From: Mesorhizobium comanense
GTDB lineage: Bacteria > Pseudomonadota > Alphaproteobacteria > Rhizobiales > Rhizobiaceae
Length of the DNA stretch: 64,000 nucleotides
Direction of reading: 5' to 3'
Assembly (NCBI RefSeq): GCF_005503535.1
Contig: NZ_SCNN01000023.1
Location: 28,424-92,423, forward strand
Below are positions 8,191 through 18,737 of the stretch, one piece after another. The stretch's first letter is position 1. The number at the start of each line of letters is the position of its first letter. A program made the position numbers and the translations under genes. The notes under the pieces were generated by a model that worked only from the letters and a program-made list of their open reading frames with translations, made no database searches and had not been told where the DNA came from.

Positions 8191-9804
8191 TCAGCTGATC
8201 GGATCGAGAACGGTCGGCCAGGCCTCCTTGTTGGTTCTGATGGCTTCGAGCAGTTTGTCCTCGCCGATGCGGCGGGCGATCTTCTTCCACTCGGCCTCGG
8301 TGTCGGCCATCGCCTGCTCTGCCGTCTTGGCCTTGGTCAAAGAGGCCATGAGGTTCTCATCGAGCGCGTTGTGGAAAGCCGTGGCGCCGGGATAGTTGAT
8401 GGTCGGCACCGTGCGCGCGACCGTCTCGCGCACCACGTCCATGTGGTAGGCGTGATAGGTCTGGCGCACCAGCGGGTCGGAGAAATCCGAAAGCCGGAAC
8501 GGATCGAGATAGCCGCCGGGATTGGCGCTCATCCAGGCATAGATGCGGGCCGAGCCCAGCCACTGCAGCAGCAGGTAGGCCGCCTCCTGGTTCTTCGACT
8601 GCGACGAGACCATGCCGGTCAGCGAGAACCACAGCACCGAGCGGCTGATCAGCTTGCCGTCGATCTCACGGCCGGGCGGCAGCATGGAGCCGATCTTGCC
8701 GGTGACAGCCGAATCCTTGTTGCCGGCATTGTCGAGGAACTTCGGCAGGTTGGAGAAGGCGCAGGTCATGGCGGCACCGCCCTTGGCGAAATTGCCGTAC
8801 TGCTCCGGCCAGCCCCACGAGATGGCGTCGGGCGAATGATGGACGAGTGATTCCACATATTCGTTGGTGGCGGCGATGCCGTGTTCGGAATTGATCAGCG
8901 GCTTGCCGTCATCGCCGAACAGGAACTGGTTGGGCGAGGCCATCGAAACATAACGCTGGTACCAGTTGGTGTAGCCCCAGCCCTGGTTGCGCAGGTCGGT
9001 CGAGCCGAACAGGCCCTTGTCCGGACGCTGGAAGAAGGCAGCGACGTCGCTGTGTTGCTTCCACGTTTTCGGCGGCGCCAGATCGTAGCCGTATTTGTCC
9101 TTGAACGCCTTCTTCTCCGCTTCGTCGCCGAACAGGTCGGTGCGGTAGACCCAGGTCTGGAAGTCGCCGTCCAGCGACACGCCATAGTTCGAGCCACGGT
9201 ATTTGTTGAGCAGGGATACACCCTTGGCCCCGTCGACATAGCCGGTCTTGGGATCATCCCACTCAGGCTTGTACTGCGCGACGAAGTCATCGAGCTTGGC
9301 GATACCGCCGGTCTCGGCGAGGTCGCCGAGCCGGTTCCACTCGGTCGAATAGATGTCGTAGGCTCCACCCTTGGTGGAGATATCCTGCATCGTCTTGGTG
9401 AATTCCTGGCCGTTCGGCAGGCCGACGATTTCGATCGGAATGCCGGTTTCTTTCTCCCACAGCTCCTTGATCGACGGCGCGCCGGCCGGGAAAGGCTGCG
9501 TAAGCTGGCCAATCGATCCGTCCGACAGGCCGAGCACGATCCTGGCCGGCGCCTTGCCGGCGCCCTTGAGCGCTTTGGCGGCTTCGACCGCGCGGCCTTC
9601 CGGCGTGTCCGGACCGTATTGATAGCGTTCGGCCCCCTCGAAACCGGTCGGCCCGCCGATCATGCCCGGCGCCAGTGCGTCGGCGGCAAAGGCGCGGCCG
9701 GGGCGGATGAACTGGGGTGCGATACCTGTGGCGGCCACGAACATCGCGGCCTTGCCTCCGGACGCCAGCAATCGGCGCCGCGAGATGCGGATCATATCAG
9801 ACAT
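8191..9804 (-). CDS. ABC transporter extracellular solute-binding protein (large, Tat-like signal)
   Basis: A 537-residue periplasmic binding protein, longer than the ~420 residues usual for CUT1 sugar binders and closer in size to GlpV-type proteins. The N-terminus has a twin-arginine-like signal (ISRRRLLASGGKAAM), suggesting folded export by Tat. The ATG at 9804 is preceded by GGGAGGAAT; the frame is open for 12 more codons without a better site. As the first gene of the leftward operon, divergent from the LacI regulator, it should define the operon's main ligand, which I cannot identify. Confidence 0.88.
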   Translation of the reverse strand: MSDMIRISRRRLLASGGKAAMFVAATGIAPQFIRPGRAFAADALAPGMIGGPTGFEGAERYQYGPDTPEGRAVEAAKALKGAGKAPARIVLGLSDGSIGQLTQPFPAGAPSIKELWEKETGIPIEIVGLPNGQEFTKTMQDISTKGGAYDIYSTEWNRLGDLAETGGIAKLDDFVAQYKPEWDDPKTGYVDGAKGVSLLNKYRGSNYGVSLDGDFQTWVYRTDLFGDEAEKKAFKDKYGYDLAPPKTWKQHSDVAAFFQRPDKGLFGSTDLRNQGWGYTNWYQRYVSMASPNQFLFGDDGKPLINSEHGIAATNEYVESLVHHSPDAISWGWPEQYGNFAKGGAAMTCAFSNLPKFLDNAGNKDSAVTGKIGSMLPPGREIDGKLISRSVLWFSLTGMVSSQSKNQEAAYLLLQWLGSARIYAWMSANPGGYLDPFRLSDFSDPLVRQTYHAYHMDVVRETVARTVPTINYPGATAFHNALDENLMASLTKAKTAEQAMADTEAEWKKIARRIGEDKLLEAIRTNKEAWPTVLDPIS

Positions 9805-10150
9805 TGGAATTCCTCCCTCAGGGCCCAATGTTTCCTCCACGAGCCCATGAGGGATATTGACGGCAGGATCGGAAGGCTGTCAACATCATAAATAATCAAA
9901 ATACCTCACAACATCGCAATGAGGCCTGCAAGTGATTGATATCAAGGTCCATATTCGACTCCCGCTGCCTGAAATTGATGGAAAATACGTCTCCCCAACC
10001 CGGCAAGGCTTCGCCGATCTCTGTGATTTAGCCCGACGGCTTGCGTATCGGCCAAGGCCGGATACATCATTTCCCATCAGAATCGCGAAGGGTGGGGATC
10101 AGTCTCCACCGGCCTTGCACGATGCCAACGCGTTGAGGAGGTGAAAGACG
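9805..10150. promoter_or_regulatory. Divergent promoter region with candidate LacI operator
   Basis: This 346-base gap separates the leftward sugar operon from the rightward LacI gene and must hold both promoters. It contains a perfect 10-base palindrome TTGATATCAA at 9936-9945, a plausible LacI-family half-site pair, in an A/T-richer stretch around 9880-9960. AGGAGG near 10136 is the ribosome-binding site for lacI. The operator assignment is inference. Confidence 0.4.
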
Positions 10151-11179
10151 GTGCGTTCGACCCTTACCGACATAGCCAGGGAAGCCGGTGTCTCCGCCGC
10201 CACCGTCGACCGTGTGCTCAACAACCGCCCAGGGGTCCGAGCGCGCACGCGCGAGGTCGTGCTCGAAATGGCGCAGCGCCTTGGCTATATCGCCGAAAAT
10301 CCGAACGGGGCGCCGCCGCGGCTCGCGCCCGGCGAGGTCATCCGACTCGACTTCGCCCTGCCGGCCGGCACCAACTCCTTCATCAAGATGCTGCATCGCC
10401 AGATAGAGGCGCAGGCCCTGGCGCGTCCCGATCTCGATGTCCACATCGCCACCATCGAAGGCTTCAATCCCGATCGCCTTGCCCGCCTGCTGCAGGATCT
10501 GCGCGGCCAGACGCAAGGCGTCGGCGTCATTGCGCTCGACCATCCGACGGTGCGCGAGGCGATCCGCTCGCTGTCGGCCAGCGACGTCAAGGTGGTGACC
10601 ATCGCTTCCGACATCCTGCATGTGCCGAGGGTCGCCTATATCGGCATCGACAACCGTGCCGCCGGACGGCTGGCCGGCTATCTTCTCAACCGCTTCATGG
10701 GTTCGGGACGTCCCGGAAAGGTGGCGCTGTTCGCGGGCTCGCTGTCCTATCGCGGCCATGAGGAGCGCGAGATGGGCTTCCGGCACATACTGACCGAGGA
10801 ATCGCCCAATCTGGAAATCGTCGAGATGCGCGAAATGCTCGACGACCGCGAAAAGGCCTATTCCGAGGCTTCAGCGCTTCTGGAGCGGCACCCCGACCTT
10901 GCCGCGATCTACAATGTCGGCGCCGGCAACACCGGCATCGCGCGCGCGCTGAAAGAGCGTGGCCGTGCGCAATCCATGGTCTTCCTCGGCCACGAGGTGA
11001 CGGACGGCACCAAGGAGTTGCTGCTCGACGGCACGCTCGACGCGGTCATCGACCAGAACCCGCGCGTGGAGGCGCGCGAGGCGCTCAACATCCTCGCACA
11101 CGAGGTCAGGGGCCTGCCCTATGAGTTGCACCAACCCAGGCTGCAGGTGATCTTCAAGGAGAACATTCCGGAGATCTGA
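10151..11179 (+). CDS. LacI family transcriptional regulator
   Basis: A 342-residue repressor. The helix-turn-helix (residues 4-25, DIAREAGVSAATVDRVLNNR) and hinge are followed by a periplasmic-binding-protein-like sensor domain. Translation begins at a GTG with AGGAGG seven to eight bases upstream. It is divergent from the sugar operon at 1-9804, so it most likely represses that operon and responds to its sugar or a phosphorylated derivative. Confidence 0.92.
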   Translation: MRSTLTDIAREAGVSAATVDRVLNNRPGVRARTREVVLEMAQRLGYIAENPNGAPPRLAPGEVIRLDFALPAGTNSFIKMLHRQIEAQALARPDLDVHIATIEGFNPDRLARLLQDLRGQTQGVGVIALDHPTVREAIRSLSASDVKVVTIASDILHVPRVAYIGIDNRAAGRLAGYLLNRFMGSGRPGKVALFAGSLSYRGHEEREMGFRHILTEESPNLEIVEMREMLDDREKAYSEASALLERHPDLAAIYNVGAGNTGIARALKERGRAQSMVFLGHEVTDGTKELLLDGTLDAVIDQNPRVEAREALNILAHEVRGLPYELHQPRLQVIFKENIPEI

Positions 11180-11187
11180 CTGCGGGC

Positions 11188-12135
11188 CTAATCGACGCTT
11201 TCCGGATAGAGCGCCTTTGCCAGGTCGCGGATCGCGTCCGCCGTTCGCGGACCGAAGCCGATCATGTAGGCACCGTCGAGCACGATCAGCGCTTTGCTGG
11301 CGGCCGCGGGCGTCGCCGCCAGCGCGCGGTTGGAGAACACTTGCTCCGGCGTCGGGCCGCCCTTGCCGTCACTCATCATCAGGATCACGTCGGGGGCCAT
11401 CTCCACCAGCTTCTCCTCCGATGCCGCCTTGTAGCCTTGCACCACATCCATCGGGTTGAGGCCGCCGGCATAGCGGATGATGGCATCGGCCGACGTACCG
11501 GCACCTGCCGCACTGAGCTTCACCAGGCCGTGGAAGAACACCACCTTCTTGCGCCGCTCCGGCGGGACTCTCGCGGCGAGATCGGCGGCGACCTGAAAAG
11601 CACCGAGCACCCCGGCGGAAACAGCCTTGCCCTTGTCTTCGAGCCCAAGCGAGGCGGCGATCAGGGTGATCTTGCGGTCTATGCCTTCGCCGCTGTTGTC
11701 CTGCGGGATGAAAACGATCGGGATCGCCAGCGACTTCAGCACCTCGACCGCTGCCGGCGGCCCGCTGTCCTCGGCGGCCAGGATCAGATCCGGACGCAGC
11801 CCCGCCACCCCTTCGACCGAAAGCTGCCGGCGATAGCCGACATTGGGCTTCCCGGCCACTTCCAAGGGATACTTGCTGCCCCGGTCGACGGCGATGATGC
11901 GCTCGCCGGCGCCGAGCGCATGCACGATCTCGGTGACGTCGGACCCGAGCGTCAGGATTCGCGTCGCCGGCCCGGGCGCGACAGTTCGTCCCAGCGCATC
12001 GGTGACGGTCTCGGCGGCTTGCGCCTTGAAGCCGCAGGACGGCGCCAACACCGACAGCGTCAGAAGCAGCATGGCGGCCATGCCGCCCGGCCCGAACCAT
12101 GACCTCCGCCTGCGCCCGCCCATACTGCCAGCCAT
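11188..12135 (-). CDS. hmuT: Haemin ABC transporter periplasmic binding protein HmuT
   Basis: A 315-residue haem-binding protein of the cluster-A-II fold. After an N-terminal signal region comes TVTDALGRTVAPGPATRILT and LGSDVTEIVHALGAGERIIA, typical of HmuT, and a conserved tyrosine region (NVGYRRQLSVEG). AAGGAG precedes the ATG. No hmuU, hmuV or hmuS follows: the gene ends convergently against lacI eight bases away, so the cognate permease and ATPase must lie elsewhere. It is divergent from the TonB receptor, with an iron box between them. Confidence 0.88.
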   Translation of the reverse strand: MAGSMGGRRRRSWFGPGGMAAMLLLTLSVLAPSCGFKAQAAETVTDALGRTVAPGPATRILTLGSDVTEIVHALGAGERIIAVDRGSKYPLEVAGKPNVGYRRQLSVEGVAGLRPDLILAAEDSGPPAAVEVLKSLAIPIVFIPQDNSGEGIDRKITLIAASLGLEDKGKAVSAGVLGAFQVAADLAARVPPERRKKVVFFHGLVKLSAAGAGTSADAIIRYAGGLNPMDVVQGYKAASEEKLVEMAPDVILMMSDGKGGPTPEQVFSNRALAATPAAASKALIVLDGAYMIGFGPRTADAIRDLAKALYPESVD

Positions 12136-12192
12136 ATTTTTGCTCCTTGCCCAAACCCGTTTCGAAGACGGCTTGGCCTATAAATTTAAAGT

Positions 12193-12207
12193 TGACTCAT
12201 GTCATCA
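12193..12207. promoter_or_regulatory. Putative iron-responsive operator (RirA-type box)
   Basis: The sequence TGACTCATGTCATCA exactly fits the TGA-N9-TCA pattern described for RirA-bound iron-responsive operators of rhizobia. It lies in the A/T-rich gap between divergent hmuT and the TonB-dependent receptor, where it could repress both in iron-replete cells. The pattern match is seen; binding is inferred. Confidence 0.6.
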
Positions 12208-12316
12208 TGTTTTAATATGTGACCCCTGCCCCGGCCGTCCTGGCCGCGGGATTCCAATCATGCCAGCCAGGGCCTCTCAGCCACCGCCAGCAGTTTGCTT
12301 TGCTTGGGGGCTTTGC

Positions 12317-14440
12317 ATGACAACCACAAAAAACACGACCTTGATGGCCAGCACCGCGCTCGCCTTCGTGCTCGGCCTTTGCGCCGCGCCTTTCGCCAGC
12401 GCGCAGGAACAGGAGCCGGAGAAAAAGGCCGCCAAGGCCGATCGCCTGGCACCCGCCAGCACCACAAAGGACCAGCCGGCGACCATGCTCGACGTCATCA
12501 CCATCTCGGCGACGATGATCAAATCCCCAGTCATCGATTCTATGGCCGCCATCAGCGCCGTCGACCAGGATGAACTCGATCGCATCCAGCCCGACACCGC
12601 CGCCGACATCTTTCGCACCACGCCCGGCGTCGCCGCCTCGATGAATGGCGACGATCCGGCCACCGCCATCAACATACGCGGGCTCGAACAATATGGCCGC
12701 GTCGTCGTGACGCTTGACGGCGCCCGCCAGGACTACTGGCGCGTCGGCCATGGTTCGGGCTCCTTCTATGTCGAGCCCGACCTGATCAAGGACGCCACCG
12801 TCATTCGCGGCCCGGTGTCGAACGCTTATGGATCCGGCGGCATCGGCGGCGTCGTTTCCTTCGAGACCAAGGACGCGGGCGACTTCCTGAAGCCGGGTGA
12901 AAACTGGGCCCTTAGCGAGAAGCTCGGCTATGAGAGCAATGGTGACGGCTTCACCACCAGCACGACGGGCGCCTACCGCTTCAACGAGGACGCCGACATC
13001 ATCGGCAACCTCATCTACCGCAACCGCGACAGCTATACCGACGGCGAAGGCGCCACGGTGCCCTGGACCGGTGAGCGAGTGACCAGCGGCTACCTGAAGA
13101 CCACCTTGCGCCCCGCCGATGGCCACGAGCTGAAGCTCGGCGCCATCCTGCAGCGCTACAACGACATCATCAGCGGTTCGAGCGGATCGCCCTCGGCGAC
13201 GCTGAGCCGCTACGACGCCAACACCACCAACCAGACCTATACCGCCGCCTACACCTGGAAGCCCGACGACAGCGACCTGATCGACCTCAGCGTGAATGCC
13301 TATCACAACCGCACCCGCGCCGAGCAGACGCACGTGTGGCCGACCAACTCGATCGGCACTTTCCGCTTCTACGACGTCGCCACGACCGGCCTCAACGCCA
13401 GGAACTCGTCACGTTTCGACGCCTGGGGCATCGCCCATATGCTGACCTATGGCATGGATTACTACTACCTCGAAGGCTCGTCTGAAGCCGCGCATTTCGG
13501 CGCCGGCGAACAGCAGGGCTATGGCGGCTTTCTGCAGTGGCAGGGCGATTACGAGAACTGGCTGCAAGTGATCACGGCCCTGCGCTATGACGGCTATACG
13601 CTGGATGGCGAGACGCGCGTGCCGTCGCCTCAGGAGGCTTCGATCTCAGGCGACCGATGGTCGCCGCGCTTGACCGTCGGCGTCACCCCGTTCGAGGGCT
13701 TCCAGCTTTACGGCACCTATTCCGAGGGCTACCGCGCGCCAGGGCTTCAAGACGTCTTCCGTGGCGGCGGTGCGCATGGCGGCACCGACGCCTACCGGCC
13801 CAACCTTCTGCTGCAACCCGAAACGGCAAAGAGTTGGGAAGCCGGCATCAATGTCAAGTATGACGATGTACTGACGGCGGGCGACCGTGTTCGTGCCAAG
13901 TTAAACGTCTTCCATACGGACGTCGAAGACTACATCGAAACCAACCTGACCGTCACACCACGCACGGCGATCAACATCGGCGATGCCCGATTGAAAGGCA
14001 TCGAGGCCGAGGCCGTCTACGACTACGGCTGGGGTTTCCTCAACCTCTCGGGTGCTTTGATCGACGCCAAGGTTGTCAGCGGCATCTATTCCGGCCAGGC
14101 GCTGAACAACACGCCCCTCGACCGTTTCTCGGCCACGGTCGGCTTCCGGATGCTGGAAGACAAGCTGACCGTGGGTGCACAGTATCTCAGCATCGGCGAG
14201 ATCACCCGCACCCGCCGAACCAGCCTCTCCAACCCGATCGTCGTCGATCCCGGCTTCGAGCTCGTCAACGTCTTCGCCAACTGGACCGTCAACGACAATC
14301 TCAAAGTCGATTTCGGCGTCGATAACGTCTTCAACACCGCCTACACCGACCCGCAAAGCGCCTGGTCGACCTCGGCGGCCACGGAACAGGGCAAGGGCCG
14401 CACCTTCAAGGTGGCGATTACCGGCAGGATCGGAGGATAA
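12317..14440 (+). CDS. TonB-dependent haem/haemoglobin receptor (HmuR-like)
   Basis: A 707-residue outer-membrane receptor that would import haem with TonB energy. It has a signal peptide ending near ASAQEQ, a candidate TonB box in DVITISAT, a plug domain (NIRGLEQYGRVVVTLDGAR) and a C-terminal barrel ending in TGRIGG. The haem-receptor boxes are recognisable as YRAP (for FRAP) and RPNL (for NPNL), with a His between them. The ATG at 12317 is chosen as the start of the signal peptide. Its position beside hmuT and SIP supports haem or iron uptake. Confidence 0.88.
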   Translation: MTTTKNTTLMASTALAFVLGLCAAPFASAQEQEPEKKAAKADRLAPASTTKDQPATMLDVITISATMIKSPVIDSMAAISAVDQDELDRIQPDTAADIFRTTPGVAASMNGDDPATAINIRGLEQYGRVVVTLDGARQDYWRVGHGSGSFYVEPDLIKDATVIRGPVSNAYGSGGIGGVVSFETKDAGDFLKPGENWALSEKLGYESNGDGFTTSTTGAYRFNEDADIIGNLIYRNRDSYTDGEGATVPWTGERVTSGYLKTTLRPADGHELKLGAILQRYNDIISGSSGSPSATLSRYDANTTNQTYTAAYTWKPDDSDLIDLSVNAYHNRTRAEQTHVWPTNSIGTFRFYDVATTGLNARNSSRFDAWGIAHMLTYGMDYYYLEGSSEAAHFGAGEQQGYGGFLQWQGDYENWLQVITALRYDGYTLDGETRVPSPQEASISGDRWSPRLTVGVTPFEGFQLYGTYSEGYRAPGLQDVFRGGGAHGGTDAYRPNLLLQPETAKSWEAGINVKYDDVLTAGDRVRAKLNVFHTDVEDYIETNLTVTPRTAINIGDARLKGIEAEAVYDYGWGFLNLSGALIDAKVVSGIYSGQALNNTPLDRFSATVGFRMLEDKLTVGAQYLSIGEITRTRRTSLSNPIVVDPGFELVNVFANWTVNDNLKVDFGVDNVFNTAYTDPQSAWSTSAATEQGKGRTFKVAITGRIGG

Positions 14441-14442
14441 GC

Positions 14443-15528
14443 ATGAGCCAGACATCGATGCGTGAACTCGCCTGCGAGGCACGGCTCAACCTGCGGCATC
14501 TGCCCGATTACATGGACAGCATCACCGACCGGCTGCAAAGCTTCGAGGCCGATGCGTCGCATCAGGGACAGCGCATCGATTTCCGCTTCGCCTTCGGGGG
14601 CGCGTCCATCGACATGGAGCGCCTGGTGATGCGCGCCAACGCCGCCGATCGCGACGGCCTCGCGCGCATCAAGGATCTGCTCGCCACGGCGGTGCAGGTC
14701 CATGCCAAGGCGGAAAGCCCTGAGATCGTATGGACCGGCGATCTTTCGGGTGAGACCAACCTTGCCCAGTTCCGCGAGATGACCGTCACCGGTGTCCGCG
14801 ACCTCACCCCGCATATGCGCCGTATCAGCTTTGCCGGGGAGGATCTCGGCCGCTTCGCCAAGTTTGGCGGCATGCATATCCGCATGCTCTTTCCCACGAG
14901 AGACGTGCCCGACCCGCTCTGGCCGGTTCTGGGCGCCAGCGGCCTGCCCGTCTGGCCGGCGGACGACAGGCGACCGGTTGCGCGCGTCTACACCATCCGT
15001 GCACTCGACGTGGCGCAGGGGATCATGGATGTCGACTTCCTCGTCCATCCCCGCGAAAGCGTCGGCTCGGCCTGGGCGATGCAGGCGGCGCCGGCCATGA
15101 AGGTCGGCATCATGGGGCCGGTCGGTCGCCCGGTGCGCCAGGCGGACTGGTATGTCATGGGCGCGGATGAAACCGGCCTGCCGGCATTGGCGCGCATGCT
15201 GGAAACGTTTCCCGCCGAGACAAGGGGTGTCGCCTTCGTCGAGATCGCGGACGAAGGCGAAAAGCAGGAGATCAACAATGCCACCGGCATTGAACTGCAC
15301 TGGCTGACACGGGACGGCGTACCGGCGGGCGAGGACAGGCTGCTGGCCGAGGCTGTGCGCTCGGTGCAGTGGCCTGAGGATGTCTCCGCCGTCGGCTGGT
15401 TCGCGGCGGAAGCGGCAGCGGCCAAAACCATACGCGAATACTGGCGCGACACGCTCGGCCTCGGCCGAGACCAGACGTTGGCAGCTGCCTACTGGCGGCG
15501 TGGGGCGGCAGGGTTGATGGCGGGGTGA
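14443..15528 (+). CDS. Siderophore-interacting protein with N-terminal DUF2218 domain
   Basis: A 361-residue fusion. Residues ~5-95 resemble DUF2218, and the rest is a SIP/ViuB-type flavin reductase with the FAD-binding R-V-Y-T-I-R motif near residue 183. Such cytoplasmic enzymes reduce ferric siderophores or related iron complexes. It starts two bases after the receptor stop, behind CGGAGG, so the two are co-transcribed. The haem link suggests release of iron after uptake, which is inference. Confidence 0.88.
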   Translation: MSQTSMRELACEARLNLRHLPDYMDSITDRLQSFEADASHQGQRIDFRFAFGGASIDMERLVMRANAADRDGLARIKDLLATAVQVHAKAESPEIVWTGDLSGETNLAQFREMTVTGVRDLTPHMRRISFAGEDLGRFAKFGGMHIRMLFPTRDVPDPLWPVLGASGLPVWPADDRRPVARVYTIRALDVAQGIMDVDFLVHPRESVGSAWAMQAAPAMKVGIMGPVGRPVRQADWYVMGADETGLPALARMLETFPAETRGVAFVEIADEGEKQEINNATGIELHWLTRDGVPAGEDRLLAEAVRSVQWPEDVSAVGWFAAEAAAAKTIREYWRDTLGLGRDQTLAAAYWRRGAAGLMAG

Positions 15529-15562
15529 AGCGCGTAAGGTGAGCGCGTGAATTGAGAAACGT

Positions 15563-15750
15563 CAGCGCTGCCCCTCATCGCCCTGCCGGGCACTTCTCCC
15601 CGTATAGTGACGGGGAGAAGGGGCTGGCCGCAACACTGGCGCTCTTTTCTGCTGCGCTGGTCATTGGCGAAATGAGCGGCGGGAGCGTCTTTCTCCCCGT
15701 CACTATACGGGGAGAAATGTCCGGCAGGACAATGAGGGGCGGCGCTGACT
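15563..15750. repeat. Palindromic intergenic repeat, paired inverted copies
   Basis: Two inverted copies face each other. The left has GCGCTGCCCCTCATCGCCC and a CTCCCCGTATAGTGACGGGGAG hairpin region; the right is its reverse complement with CCGTCACTATACGG and ends in ATGAGGGGCGGCGCTGAC. The whole ~190-base element is a large imperfect palindrome of the same family as at 5.1 kb. It fills the gap between the SIP gene and the convergent aconitase X genes. Confidence 0.8.
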
Positions 15751-15763
15751 TTCCGAGATTTCC

Positions 15764-16198
15764 CTACGCCCTTCTGACAACCGCCCCACCATTATCGCCA
15801 ACACCAATCACAACCCGGTCGCCGGAAACAATCCCTGCAATATCACACACCACCAGCGGCATGCTGATCCCGTAAAGAAACTCTGCCACGATCGCCCCAA
15901 CCGCCAGGATCGGGTCCGGCCGCTCCAACAGAATGCCGGCCGGCGCCGTCCCCCGGCGGATAGCCTCCGCCAACACCGAAGATGATGAGGACGAGCCTCG
16001 CCCGCTCGGCATGACCAGAATCCTGCCGGCGACGTTCCGCCCCAGCCCCGGATGCGAATGATCGATGATTTCGCCGGTCTCGGCCTCGACGCCACCCCAG
16101 AAGCTGAGCGGGTGCGAAAACACCAGCGCCTCGCCCTCCGCCTCCCCGGCCAGTTGGAAGCTGCCAGCTCTTTCAAATGCTTCCAGCGATTGCGTCAT
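15764..16198 (-). CDS. Aconitase X small (swivelling, DUF126) subunit
   Basis: A 144-residue protein of the DUF126 family, the swivelling domain of aconitase X. The motif GRILVMPSGRGSSSSSSVL is the family's serine-rich phosphate or active-site loop. It overlaps the large-subunit gene by ATGA. Bacterial two-part aconitase X enzymes have been shown to act as cis-3-hydroxy-L-proline dehydratases; archaeal ones act on phosphomevalonate. The bacterial role is the more likely one here. Confidence 0.88.
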   Translation of the reverse strand: MTQSLEAFERAGSFQLAGEAEGEALVFSHPLSFWGGVEAETGEIIDHSHPGLGRNVAGRILVMPSGRGSSSSSSVLAEAIRRGTAPAGILLERPDPILAVGAIVAEFLYGISMPLVVCDIAGIVSGDRVVIGVGDNGGAVVRRA

Positions 16199-17445
16199 GC
16201 CGCGCCCCGCACCACATGCCCAACGGCGGCCGAGCGGATGCAATCCTTCATCTCGGCGAACGCCACCGTCACGCCGATATTGCCCGGCGCGTAATGCGCC
16301 CATTTGCCGGAATTGGTCATGACAACGCCATCGAGATTTTCGAGGATCGAGGTGACATAGGTGCAGGTGTCGGCGACAGGGATCAGGCCGAACGCCTCCA
16401 TGCCATCGAGCGCGCCTTCATCCCGCAGCCGCGTCAGCGTCGCACGCCCGGTGTTGACGTAGATCGGGATTCCCCTGCCCGGCGCGACCTCGCGCAACAT
16501 CGGCAACAGGCGCATCCATTCCTCATGCGAGAAATGCGGCGTGCCCAGGGATATTGCGGCAAGCGGCGCGCCATCAGGCACTGCGGACAGCCTGGCCAGC
16601 GCCTGATCGATGTCGGCGCGCTTGATGCGGATCGTCTCTTCCGGCGCGCGACCTTGGAACGCCTGATCGAGAGTTGCGGCCTCGGGCGTGATGCCAACGG
16701 CATGAAACAGCGCCACAGCCCCGGTCGTCGCGGAGGCCGCGCCCAGTGCCTTCAACTGGTCCTCGTCGCGAGGTTGCGGTAGTCCCGCGATCACCGGAAC
16801 GCGGTCGCCGTTGGCCTGTCCGACGATCAACCCGACACCGACGAACAGGCTGTCGTTCGGTTCATGCGCAGCCTCATCGAGTTCGAACAGAATGCGCCCG
16901 CGCCGGTTTTCACTGAGATGCAGGCCCCACGCAGGCGCACGCCCGGTCATGGCGCAGCACAGGTCGATGAAATCGCCATAGCGGTTGGTGCGCGCGCCGA
17001 TCACCGAATTGGCGAAGACGATGGCGTTCGATTCACCCCAGGCGATCTGCTCGCCGAATTGCGGCCGGAACCGCGTCTGGTAGGGCGCGCAGGTGAAGGT
17101 CGCCTGGCAGCCGAGCTCCAGATGCGCCTTCATCAGCCGCCGCGCCGGCACTTCCTCCGCAACCTGCATCTTTACCATGCCGGGATGGATGAGGTCGAAC
17201 GAACCGACATTGAGCGTTGTCGGCACCTGGACACGCCCGCCGCCCTCGACCAGCCGCTCGACGAAATCGAGTCCGGCCTTGCCGTGGTACAGGCAGCCAT
17301 CGATATGGGCGCCCGATATGTCGAGCAGACTGTTCGCACCGACGGCGTTGGAGAAGGCGACGAGGATTTTCATGGCAGCGGCCGCGGATGGGCCTTGCCC
17401 GCCGTCGAGCATGGATTGGTCGTGGGTGGTCAATTCCAAGGCCAT
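16195..17445 (-). CDS. Aconitase X catalytic (DUF521) subunit
   Basis: A 416-residue large subunit of aconitase X, probably cis-3-hydroxy-L-proline dehydratase. The N-terminus reads MALELTTHDQSMLDGGQGPS, standard for the family; later segments such as TFTCAPYQT, GESNAIVFANSVIGARTNR and TNSGKWAHYAPG hold the usual active-site and cluster ligands. The ATG at 17445 is chosen by similarity; upstream codons fall inside a repeat. It is on the same strand as the PotABCD-like importer but separated by a 230-base palindromic repeat, so co-transcription is likely but not certain. Confidence 0.88.
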   Translation of the reverse strand: MALELTTHDQSMLDGGQGPSAAAAMKILVAFSNAVGANSLLDISGAHIDGCLYHGKAGLDFVERLVEGGGRVQVPTTLNVGSFDLIHPGMVKMQVAEEVPARRLMKAHLELGCQATFTCAPYQTRFRPQFGEQIAWGESNAIVFANSVIGARTNRYGDFIDLCCAMTGRAPAWGLHLSENRRGRILFELDEAAHEPNDSLFVGVGLIVGQANGDRVPVIAGLPQPRDEDQLKALGAASATTGAVALFHAVGITPEAATLDQAFQGRAPEETIRIKRADIDQALARLSAVPDGAPLAAISLGTPHFSHEEWMRLLPMLREVAPGRGIPIYVNTGRATLTRLRDEGALDGMEAFGLIPVADTCTYVTSILENLDGVVMTNSGKWAHYAPGNIGVTVAFAEMKDCIRSAAVGHVVRGAA

Positions 17446-17481
17446 GGACACTCCAGCCCCTTGCTCGATCGGACGGAGGGA

Positions 17482-17655
17482 CAGCACCCCCCCTCTGCCC
17501 TGCCGGGCATCTCCCCCGCAAGGGGGGAGATCAGCAGCGTAAGCGCGGCAGCTCTTCCCGCAACGTCGAAAATTTGCGAAGGCAGAGATGACGGCCAATC
17601 TCCCCCCTTGCGGGGGAGATGTCCGGCAGGACAGAGAGGGGTGTGACAGAGCGCC
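17482..17655. repeat. Palindromic intergenic repeat, paired inverted copies
   Basis: An inverted pair of the window-wide repeat family lies between the PotA-like gene and the aconitase X genes. The left part contains CCCCCCTCTGCCCTGCCGGG and CTCCCCCGCAAGGGGGGAGAT; the right part contains CTCCCCCCTTGCGGGGGAGAT and CCGGCAGGACAGAGAGGGG. It could fold into a long hairpin inside the transcript. Confidence 0.78.
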
Positions 17656-17672
17656 AACTTCCCAATTTGTGC

Positions 17673-18736
<1,064 letters not shown>

Positions 18737-18737
<1 letters not shown>

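Noticed and set aside
3926..9804. The glycerol importer GlpSTPQV
   Set aside because: Two unlike ATPases and a large binding protein recall it, but gene order differs, glpD/glpK are absent and a LacI regulator plus sugar isomerase are present.
12212..13333. A 373-codon leftward frame opposite the TonB receptor
   Set aside because: It has shadow composition (Gly/Ala/Val/Asp) and no motif. The + strand frame has a signal peptide, plug and barrel.
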